From positions 11,304,029-11,368,028 of the forward strand of contig CM075942.1 of the NCBI GenBank assembly GCA_038030265.1: a DNA stretch of 64,000 bases. The letters run 5' to 3'. Each line of letters opens with the position of its first letter. Within the stretch, counting starts at the first letter, position 1. Below, one piece after another: positions 12,510 through 22,439 of the stretch. The position numbers were made by a program, and so were the translations under genes. Source of the stretch: Corythucha ciliata (taxonomy: Eukaryota > Arthropoda > Insecta > Hemiptera > Tingidae). The notes beneath the pieces are model-generated. The model was not told the origin of the DNA, did no database searches, and saw only the letters and a program-made list of their open reading frames with translations.

Positions 12510-15500
12510 GTAGCAGAAATGAATAATTGTTGCTTTAAAGCCTTGCCTAGTCATTGCGCCAAAACAAAAAACAAAAAAACAAACAGAAAACAGAGGCTTA
12601 TTCCGGAGTAAACGGATGTTTCAGTTTATCCATTCCCCATCCATCATCTTTAATCTCTCCAGCGTATAGAAAACACTCCTCTTACCAATTTTTTTATGTA
12701 TAAAAGCTTTAAATGTCTAATAAAAAAACCTACAAGCAAGCCAAGGTTCCCCTTAAAAAAAAAGGGGGGGGGGGAGAACGTTTGTAATCAAGTCTGACAT
12801 ACAAATACCACAAAAAATCAATTGATTAACAATACTGAACTACATAGGATCACGGTGGATTTATAATCATTGACAGAAGCGTTTATGTCAAGTGATTTCA
12901 TGGCGAAATAAGTTAATAACCCTGAGTTCGATCGATGTTAAGAAATCCAAACAAGCTTGGGGGTTCTATAGAAAAAAGCGTAGCCATGTGGTCTATACAA
13001 CGAAAATGCCCCCCGCCCCCGCGTTGTTCCACCAGTAATCAGTATTTACGACACCGAAATAACCAATTTGAGAATTCGAACAGCGAGCAATTAGCCATAA
13101 CGGGGGCAAGAACTTGAATCAAGTAATTGGAGTGAAAATTATAACTCCAGTCGCGTATAAGCTGTCAAGAAAAAATAATTAACGCATTAAATAAATAATA
13201 ACATTACTGATTCTTCAGAAGGTAAAAGCATGAGCACCGAATGAAACCAAGGAATAACTGATGTTTATAAAGCTGTTAACATCTCATAATGCTTTCGGGC
13301 TTTCTGAACGAAAAAAAAAAAAAAAACTTGGATAACACTCCGAAAATCATGAAATAGTTACAACTAAAAAAAACTAAAGAAATCCTTGATAGACAAGCAT
13401 GGTCGGGTTTGCGACACAGGCCTGATTTGTTGTGATTGTTAAGGGAGCCCCCCCATTGTTTCTTTTTAAAAGGTGAGATGGGTAACGTAAGGCACCCTCC
13501 AAGCTATTTAAGACTTTAAATCGTTAGTTTATTCAAATTATTCAAGTGATTAAATGGGGAGTTGAATGAAGAAAACAGGTCGATTATTCTAAGGGTTCAG
13601 GTGTATTAACCCCTTGCATGTCCTACCCAATGGGCCACGTAAAAAACTAGAAGGGCCCCGTGAAGCGAGGGGGGGGGGGTCATTCACAGGCGCCAGACGC
13701 TTCGATTGAATTTTCGCGAAAAATGATTATCGTACTTTGAAGTGAAACAGAGAACGTGGTGAGTTACGGGCGAAAAAATTGAAAACAAATTTTGGCATAA
13801 GTAAAACAGCTTCGCTCTAAAAACCACTGAGGATCCTCCTCCATCCGTATAATTAACCGAAATATTTCTACCTGTAAAAACGTCATTCGACCCACTTTTT
13901 TATAGCACTGACATTAAAATAAATAAAACTCACCAAAATATCACTTAAATCACACAGTCGTATCCAATTTGGTTTAAATGTGGTTTTAAAACCAGTCAAA
14001 AAATAAAATATTAAAAACAAAAATAAATAAATAAACAACTTTGGACGTCAACCACGTCCCGCGACAGAGTGAACGGCTAAAAGCGCGTTGTGTATGATAC
14101 TATCCCGCGATCGCTTATGACCACCACCTCGAAACCACCGGTTCTTTTTTTCCTCTTCTTCCTCTCTTCTTTTTATTCCTTTTCCTTCCCACTTTTGAAA
14201 ACTTACAACGAAGAAGAAGGGGGGAGAGGGTAATTGCAAGATGACGTTCATCGACAAATTGTTTTAAAAAACTGTTCATAGTATAATAATTAATGGTACT
14301 TCTAAGGGTTCCCGTGATTGAAAATAACTTTGCCACCTGTTAGCTGTTTCCTTTCACTGATTTTTTATTTAAACAGGAAAAATACATAAGAGATCCCAAC
14401 ATCCGTAAGTATCGAAATAGTGTCACGTCTAGAGGATTTCAACCCTCCAACCAACAATCAAACACAAATTTTGTGAACAGAGGGAACTCTATAATAAAAG
14501 CGTGCTGCGAGCCTTCCAAAATGTATTCAACAGGTGGAAAATCTGTTACTATTCGAACTTCCCCCATTCGCTGTCCCTTCTTTCTGATGAAAGGGTTACA
14601 CCGCCGAGTGCTGGAATTACTGGAAGGTGAACTACATTACACGATTTCTAGTGAATACGCCTTTGGCTTCTATCTCTTGAGAGAAGGAAAAGAGTGTCCG
14701 AAGAGGCGAAGGAGAGGTATAAAAGCTGCAACGAAAAAAAGGGAGAGAAAAAACAAAATTGATGAAAAAATGGAAGCAAAAAATAAGTTTCTGTTGCCAG
14801 TAATTCCGCATTCTCATCAGGGGATAGACGCAAATTACAATTTAGCTCAATGTCATCGGAAAAACATAAAAAACTGGGCTTTTTTTTTAAACGTGACTTA
14901 GCACGAGGTGAGGTCACGGGCGCCTAAAAAGTACCTACTAATGCGCCTAAGTGGGATTGGTACAGCTCCACGTATAGGGCAAACCCGACTGCCAGGAAAT
15001 GCTAGAAAAGTAAATTCGGTGACTTTATTTTCAACTCCGACCCATGATCGATTACCAGCATAGCCAATTATTGGGTAATTTTGATTAGTTTTCACAGGGG
15101 CCACGCATATACATGTGAAATGGTCAAAACACCGGGGAAACTTTTGACAAACACCCCATTAGAGTGTATCAATTTCAAATCTATATCGTTTATTCCAAAT
15201 ATAAACCCGCGAGACCGAAAGTATATACATATAACACAAAAAATGCGAAGCAAAATAACTGTTAGAAGCGTTTTTCCCCCTGGGATTTATCAGCTTCTGG
15301 GAAAATTTAACGCGTTACCATTGTATTGAACACAATGTTCAGCCATTTTTTTATTTAATTGTTGCATTATCACGGGAGGAATTTTAGTACGCTATTAAAT
15401 CTAGAAATAGCCTCCAGCTTACCATTTCCCTCCTATCAATTATTCAAAACTAATTTATCGCGGGAAAGTTGGAAAATTATTTTGTTGATGGTTTAAATAA

Positions 15501-15950
15501 AATTAAATAAAAATATAGCGTCATACAAATCTCCAAACACGTCGAAAAATGTACAGAGAACACAAATCACTGTAATAAAAATTTTCGGAATCTCAGGAGA
15601 TCCAAGGAACTTGGAGATTCGGGCAACTCCAACTCGCCACTGCCGATTATCGAACCCAGCGCAGCAAGTGTTGAATGTTGGATCTGTACCAGTAAATAGA
15701 GTAAAGTATCAGTGGTACTTTTCAATCAATACCAAGTACTTTTGGTACTATCGATTGACCTACTTTTGTTGCAATATTGAGTACATATTGACAGGGCCGT
15801 TTCTAGCCCTCGCGGGGCCCCTAGGCGAGAACTATCGAGAAAGGGGCCCCCTAACAGCCGCGGTGGATATCGTAAAATGAATACGAACACAGACGCGGAT
15901 TCCTGTTTTGCTTAAAAGGGAGGGCCTTCAGAATTTGTATGCTTTGCTCA
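12510..15950. other. Intergenic or intronic stretch without recognisable gene
   Basis: This AT-rich DNA has poly(G) tracts near 12765 and 13670 and a purine/pyrimidine-rich patch at 14140-14220. The longest open frame (14473-14901, plus, 142 codons) is lysine- and arginine-rich, has no recognisable domain and no supporting context, so I do not call it a gene. Confidence 0.5.
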
Positions 15951-15959
15951 AATAAAACT

Positions 15960-16660
15960 GGCTTGATAGCCACTCGCATCCTTCAAATAGCTGAACTAGG
16001 CATTCCCACTAAAAAACCAAATAAGCTCACTATAGTCGCACCAAAAACTGACGATTTTCGCGCCTTAAAAATGACTAAACTTACTAAGGAGCAATTATTG
16101 CTCCTTACTAAGAAAGATGGTCTCATCTAAGAAAAATTGTAGGACTAAACATACTATTTACGCCTAATAATAGTGAAACAGGCAATTGCCACTCTAAAAA
16201 TAGCCAAACTGACTTCTCGAGCCCCGTAAATTGCTAGACGTACGAGGGCGCCATGAAAATACCTGAAAAGTTAATTATTCCCGCCCTAAAAATGGCTAAA
16301 TCGACCATTCACGAACCAAAAATGGCCTGGGCTTCCTGGATGCTTGACGTCCTAAAAACAGCTAAATTGGCTCCACGCACTCTAAAAAATAAAAATGACT
16401 AAAAACTGACGATTTGCGCCCTAAAAATGCCTATACAAATGATTCCTGCCCTGAAAATGGCAAAAGCGGGCCAAGAATGAACAAAACTGAGCATTCACGC
16501 CTTGGCGTCGCGCCCTATAAATTGCAAAACTGACTCTATACGCCCTGATTCTAAAGAGAACTGATTCGCGCCTTGAAAAAGCTGAACTCGCAGTTCATTT
16601 CCCGCAAATGACTAAAATAACGGATTCGAGCCCTGAAAGTATCAACACCACCGGTTGTGT
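15960..16660. repeat. Minisatellite family M1 (about 31-bp units, array 1)
   Basis: About twenty degenerate tandem units of the type CCTAAAAATGGCTAAACTGA followed by a variable CGATTCGCGC-like block. The same family forms a second array at about 58690-59660. Units vary in length and sequence, so the array is old. No conserved reading frame is apparent. Confidence 0.75.
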
Positions 16661-16814
16661 TTTATTCGTTGACTCGTTTTAGAACGATGGCGTTGCCAAA
16701 ACCGCGGTCACGATAGTTCAAATAAAACAAGTGGGAGAAGATCTTTCTTTTCTTTGCCTTCATTATGGAGAAGCTACAGCCTCAAGACAGCTCCAACCTA
16801 CAAAAAGATCAGGC

Positions 16815-16930
16815 GCCTTATTCACTAATATTTAGCGCCAGCGCTATCCACCCGTCTTGTCGAAAAACATATGTTCTGTTCCGGGGAGGACGGGTGGATA
16901 GCGCCGGTGCTAAATATTAGTGAATAAGGC
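16815..16930. repeat. Foldback element with ~42-bp inverted arms
   Basis: The left arm at 16815-16856 (GCCTTATTCACTAATATTTA...) is repeated almost perfectly in reverse complement at 16889-16930. The loop contains AAACATATGTTCTGTTC. The loop and the GAGGACGGGTGGA block recur in the foldback at 42725-42860, so the two are relatives. This is a small non-autonomous hairpin element. Confidence 0.8.
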
Positions 16931-17595
16931 TTCAGAAAAGCCCCCAAAACAGACCATTTTTTGTCAATAAAATGGATAATATTCAAAAAAGGAGATTCAG
17001 TCATGAAACTGCAGGATTTTTTTTTGCGATTAAACCGAACTTTTATGTACAAGATATTTTGCTAGTCCGGCCAATGAAATTACCTGTCGGCTTGGCTATG
17101 TTTAGCCGTGAATAGTGCTTCAAATAAGCGGCTGAAACGAAGGAGCTGGGCGCGGAATGTTCTCAAACTTGGCCGGGACACGATCAATTTAATCTAAAGC
17201 ATCGGTAGTAGAACCACCGTCTACCACTTTTCCACCTATTCCTCACTAATTCCTGGATCAGTCATTTCAGCCCCAGCGGTTGTTGTCATCTTCGTCTTCA
17301 TACAATCGCCGACGACAAGGTGATTAAACTTTCTATAGGTGCCGCAGATCTTCGGCTATTACTGTCCTTCACCTTTGTCACGAGCAGTCTCAACCGCTTT
17401 TGCGCTGGACTCAGTACATGGTACCCGCCATGGTATTTATTATTATTATTATTATTTGTTATTTACTTTTCCTACGAGACCTCCGGTCTAACATAAAAAT
17501 CCTGAAGCTTTATCCATCGTAAAAACCATAGCAACGGGGTATCTCCCTACGCCCTCCTTCCATTTTCCGTTGCGGAAATTTGAGAATCAAGCTGG

Positions 17596-18079
17596 ATTCA
17601 CATTGAGCGGAACGCGCCAGGAAAGCGGAAAGGCGGAACGCAATCTGATTGGCTGTTGGGACAAGGTGGCCGCCATGTTGTCGGAAGGGACGGACTGCGA
17701 TCGGCCGGTCGGCGCCGGCGCAAGAACTTTTTATACCGCCTCCGCTCTCCGTCGAGCTCCGCGCAAGCGCAGGGGACAGGAATGTTGATAGGAACTACAC
17801 ATACGTAGACGATGTTCATCTCATCAATCATTTCAACACCCGAGCACAACACAATAATAACGCACACAATAAAACTTTAATTTTGGAAGAAAAGAAAAAC
17901 ACCATCAACAAGATTGAGAGGTTTCAGATCACAGAGGCTTTCAGTAGGAAGGTTATGATTCCGTCCACCATGGATACCGCTTCATGTGAACTCTCTTACA
18001 TGTCTCTTATTGACTCCGCCAGCCCCTCCACTGGTTTTTCAGCCTCCCGCTTTCCGCACTCGTTCCGCCCCATGTGAAT
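17596..18079. mobile_element. TIR element, about 484 bp, non-autonomous
   Basis: Imperfect terminal inverted repeats of about 33 bp (left 17596-17628, starting ATTCACATTGAGCGGAACG; right 18047-18079) enclose a GC-rich interior. I see no transposase. Target-site duplication is not clear. Confidence 0.6.
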
Positions 18080-18089
18080 TCTGCTTTAT

Positions 18090-18232
18090 AAGGTCTATTC
18101 GTTTGTCGTCCGCAGCTGCACTATTTGCACTGAAAGTAATAACATTCCATTATTTTTTCGCGTTATTTCTCATAATAGGTTAAAAAATTTCGTGCGGCTC
18201 GGAGTAGTCCGGGACGACAAACGAATAGACCA
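18090..18232. repeat. Short hairpin (MITE-like)
   Basis: GGTCTATTCGTTTGTCGTCC near 18091 is mirrored by its reverse complement near 18211-18230, with about 100 bp between. It abuts the 17596-18079 TIR element. Direct repeats built on TTCACAATTGACGG and GGAACGGGAACGGGAAAG follow at 18290-18430. Confidence 0.65.
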
Positions 18233-18544
18233 ATTAAACCAGCCCCTCGGTTTGCGAAAGGGGCTTAAATTCGTTTGGTTGCATAAGGCCGGTTCACAAT
18301 CGACGGAACGGGAACGGGAAAGCGAAGGAAATGAACGCCGCTTCACAATTGACGGGAACGGAACGGGTTGCTTTCTGTTTCGGGACCGGGAACGGGAAAG
18401 GAGAGCCGATTGATTCACAATTGACGCAAACGCGTCAATCTAAACATGTCCCCGTTCCGGTTTTGTCAGTTGTGCAACAGCCTTTATTTATTTATTTACC
18501 TATTTTCACTTTATTGCAGGAACCTTAATAGGCATTGCAACGTC

Positions 18545-19075
18545 AATTAACTTTAACTTTCACACGAAAATAAATAAATTTTAACATTTAAAGCAATACA
18601 AGACAATATCACAGCCAAAAATCCTGAGGTCTACTCCCAGCAATCAAAAAACTCCTCGATGGAGTAAATGACTTTGTTTATAAGGTGTCTCTTTATTGAG
18701 CGCTTAAACTCCCTAAAGCACCTCATGTCCTGAATGAGCCCGGAAGCCAGTTAAATAGCCAAACCGAATTAGCTCGGAAGCCTGTCATCACCTTTTTTGA
18801 GAGACGAGAGAAAGGCAAGACCAAATCACCACCCTTGTGCCCCGCATCGTAGCAATGGCGATCCTCAACGCTCTCCATGAGAGGGAACTCTCTGTGGGAA
18901 AGAACCAGGGCCTGGAGCACAAAATAAGCCCGACAATGTCAGTATGCCTGACTCCCTAAAACTATCTCTACAGGATTCACCCTTGCACAAACCAGCTGTG
19001 GTTCTTATGGCTTTCTTTTGTAATTTGAATACTCTTTTGGCCGCCGGAGCCGTACCACAATAGGCCAGTCAATAC
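18545..19075 (-). pseudogene. Degenerate 3' end of a non-LTR retrotransposon reverse transcriptase
   Basis: The minus strand reads, across frameshifts, RVFKLQKKAIRTTAGLCKGE followed by SCRDSFRESGILTL. Further on come FKRSIKRHLINKVIYSIEEF and a stop. This is the typical C-terminal tail of jockey/CR1/RTE-type reverse transcriptases (family knowledge). Frameshifts break it, so it is dead. It belongs to a different lineage from the RNase H-bearing element at 22.6 and 53.8 kb. Confidence 0.75.
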
Positions 19076-19330
19076 GAACATTAAAAATAGCTAAAATCGC
19101 AATTAAACGGCTAGTTCTGATTTTTGCGTATGTTGTTAGGACCATCACCAGTAGTGTAAATCGAAGTTTTCAGCTTCGAAATACTTTTGCTACTTTCGTG
19201 GCACTCGAAAAACCGCGAAATTTTTGCACTTTTTTCGGGGTTTTCACTTTATCTCCTAAAATATGCATTTTAAGATAAATCATACGAAATACGTTAAAAA
19301 CTACATATTATAGTCTAGTAAAAGAAAGGT
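19055..19330 (+). repeat. Dispersed repeat also present near 40800-41010
   Basis: GACC/GGCCAGTCAATA, TAAATCGCAA-like and TGTTGTTAGGACCA blocks appear in the same order here and at about 40800-40900. No coding potential is visible. It lies just outside the large inverted repeat and may be part of the same element. Confidence 0.45.
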
Positions 19331-21585
19331 AGTAGATTGAACCAGCTGGTAACTCCAAAGTTGTGATTGGGATTTGTTCGGAGGGGTCTGGAGATGGTGC
19401 ATAATTTTTCACTTTATTACCTGTAGTTCGTAAACTGTAGGTCCCACTCAAACACTCATGGGATAACAAAACAAAGTTGACAGAATTCCTCAAAAATTAG
19501 TCTTCGACAAGATTTTTGTAGCTTCAACCGCTTAAGAGATAATAGCGTTAAAAGTGACACTATTCTCGAACCCCTTCACTGCTTTTTGTGAACAATGCGT
19601 TGTAGCGTCCTCGCCGTTGACGTTACGACATTGATGCATAGCAAAGAAGTTAATCATCATGAAATTATCTTTACAAAAAAAAAATGATACTCGCTTATCT
19701 CCGATAGGTGTCGAGATACACGCAGTAGGAGAAAATTCCCTAACAACAAAAACTGTATTTTTATGGGATGGTCCTGTTAATTTGATGAAAACGGCTATTA
19801 GATAAACTAGTTTTGTTAACTTATCACAGGTAATTTGAAAAATAGCTTGAACTAATGTGTCTTTAACCGTTTTAAGGCTCATTTTACGTCAAAGTTAGCT
19901 GTAGATGAGGATATTCGGCCAGTCCGTTCCGAGAACTGTTATGATCGCGGGGACATGGAAACAAGCGTTCTCAAAGCGAAAATTGCTCATGAAAAGGTCC
20001 CAGGCAACTAAGAAATTCCTTTTTTCCCCTCGGGTTACTGAAGCAAGCCGAAACCCTAACCGTGTTGAGGGGTGTATAGAGCATTGAGGGCAGATAAAGG
20101 GGTCTGAATAACTGAGTTTTTGGGAGTTCATGGTGAGTTTCTCTCTTCTACTCATTATTTGATTGCTCTATGAGTTTGAGCCAAAAAATTTGAATGAAAA
20201 AGCCGATGATTCAAGCCAAGTATATCCCATTTTGCTCATTCCTCCCACTTTTTTTTTTGATGCTGAGGTCGATATCTCCATGAAAAATGAATCGATTTCA
20301 TTTTATGACTAGGTCATTCGATTTTATGAAATGAGGAGTTTCGGCCTGAAACTAAAAGAGCTACCTTCACTTCAAGAAATCGGCGATAACTTCGTCCGAA
20401 CATTGTTAGGATATTTCTTAGGCACGTTTTCTATTACAGATCGAGAATTTTTTTCGACTTATTTGATATTGGACTTCTATGAGAAATAACACGTCAGAAA
20501 GGTAATTTCGTACACTTTCCAACCCACTCCTCAGTTGTAGCGTGGAGACAAATAATTGGCCTACAACAGTAGTTTTTAAATAGATTAACAACTAACGGCA
20601 TCATATCATATTATCGTCATATCGGGGCACGGTTAGTAGTAGGCGCAGGTAAAAATGGGTTAGTGTTCTAGGGTTAAAGAGATTAACAACTATAACAAAA
20701 AAACACCAAAGAACTGTAATTATCTGTACGACTGAAGTCGCAGTGCAGGTAAATCACGTTGTCCACCACGCAAGTAAAAGTTCTGCAGTACGTTTTCCGG
20801 CTTGCTTCTGTAAACCGAGGGGAAAAAAGGAATTTCTTAGTTGCCTGGGACCTTTCATGAGCAATTTTCGCTATGAAAACGCTTGTTTCCATGTCCCCGC
20901 GATCATTACAGTTCTCGGATCGGACTGGCCGAATATCCTCATCTACAGCTAACTTTGACGTAAAATGAGCCTTAAAACGGTTAAAGACACATTAGTTCAA
21001 GCTATTTTTCAAATTACCTGTGATAAGTTAACAAAACTAGTTTATCTAATAGCCGTTTTCATCAAATTAACAGGACCATCCCATAAAAATACAGTTTTTG
21101 TTGTTAGGGAATTTTCTCCTACTGCGTGTATCTCGACACCTATCGGAGATAAGCGAGTATCATTTTTTTTTTTTTTTGTAAAGAGAATTTCATGATGATT
21201 AACTTCTTTACTATGCATCAGTGTCGTAACGTCAACGGCGAGGACGCTACAACGCATTGTTCACTAAAAGCAGTGAAGGGGTTCGAGAATAGTGTCACTT
21301 TTAACGCTGTTATCTCTTAAGCGGTTGAAGCTACAAAAATCTTGTCGAAGACTCATTTTTGAGGAATTCTGTCAACTTTGTTTTGTTATCCCATGAGTGT
21401 TTGGGTGGGACCTAGAGTTTACGAACTACAGGTAATAAAGTGAAAAATTATGCACGTTTTGCTACGTCCAGCAGCTAGCTCGTGGGCTAGAGGCGGGGAC
21501 TTTTGAGTACACCATCTCCAGACCCCGCCGAACAAATCCCAATCACAACTTTAGAGTTACCAGCTGGTTCAATCTATGCCTTTCC
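19330..21585. repeat. Large inverted repeat (~0.75-kb arms, ~0.73-kb spacer)
   Basis: The left arm at about 19330-20060 reappears in reverse complement at about 20795-21585 with high identity. Both arms encode the same accidental open frame (minus near 19882, plus near 20965, beginning MSLKTVKDTLVQAIF). The right arm carries about 55 extra bases near 21456-21510. The spacer is AT-rich with no gene. It could be a foldback transposon or a palindromic duplication; no transposase is visible. Confidence 0.85.
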
Positions 21586-21620
21586 AAGAAGCATTCGTTT
21601 ACTAGACTAATAACATTTGC

Positions 21621-22435
21621 TACAATTTGAGACCTAACGTAGCTCTGTAGGTAATATAGTAACCATGATACAGCTCCTCAAATTTTGATTTATTTGTCCA
21701 AAAAATTGAAATTTGAACTTTAGGTCAACTTTCGACCCGAATTTTGGCTAAAATTCTCATCCTACGGGGAAATCCAAGTCGAGAGAAGTTGTAGCAAATC
21801 TGATTATGTTCGATGTGTTCGTTTGAACACATAACGATGTCTGTAGACCAAATAGTTTCATCAAAATCCTTGAAAAAACAAAAAGTCTCACGGTCACAAA
21901 TACCTGGCCCTTTTTTTACTATCGCTTCCCCTTGTCATAGGTGCTCACCCGAGGTTGCACGGACTCTTTCTTTTTAGCACATTTTTCAATTTATAGCGAG
22001 GCCAACACACCCGAGTTTAGTCCATGACAACTGGCCTTTTTTTTGCAATTGGCATTTCTACGCCAAGTAGGACTGACGAAGGGGTACCATTGACTAAATT
22101 TCGAGCTTGATGTAACTTAATGGCCATCAAACCATCGTGGGAGCTTAACAGATTCATTTATAGAAAAATGCGGTTCCACTCTTTCTGGTTTTTTAAGGAT
22201 TTTGATGAAACTATTTGGTCTTCAGACATCGTTGTGTGCTTAAATGGAACATAATTAAATTTTCTACAACTTCTCTTGACTCGGTGTTTCTAGTAGGATC
22301 AGTATTTTAGCCAAAATTCGGGTCGAAAGTTGACCAAAAGTAAAAATTTCAATTTTTTTGACAAATAAATCCAAATTCGAGGAGCTGTATCTTGGTTACT
22401 ATATTACCTACAGAGCTACGTTAGGTCTCAAATTG
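21621..22435. repeat. Second inverted repeat (~260-bp arms)
   Basis: The left arm, about 21621-21890, contains GAGACCTAACGTAGCTCTG and ATAGTAACC. It is mirrored with more mismatches at about 22180-22435. It follows directly on the larger inverted repeat and ends at the satellite block, making three nested or adjacent palindromic structures. Confidence 0.8.
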
Positions 22436-22439
22436 GAGC

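Noticed and set aside
14473..14901. 142-codon open frame on the plus strand
   Set aside because: Low-complexity Lys/Arg composition, no domain, no splice context, overlapped by equally long frames on the other strand.
18331..18418. Arg/Glu-rich frames around GGAACGGGAACGGGAAAG as an RS-domain gene
   Set aside because: The pattern comes from short tandem repeats and appears on both strands.
19532..21195. Matching 116- and 76-codon frames in the two inverted-repeat arms as a conserved gene
   Set aside because: Their likeness comes from DNA-level duplication of the arms. There is no domain, and a homopolymer run breaks one of them.
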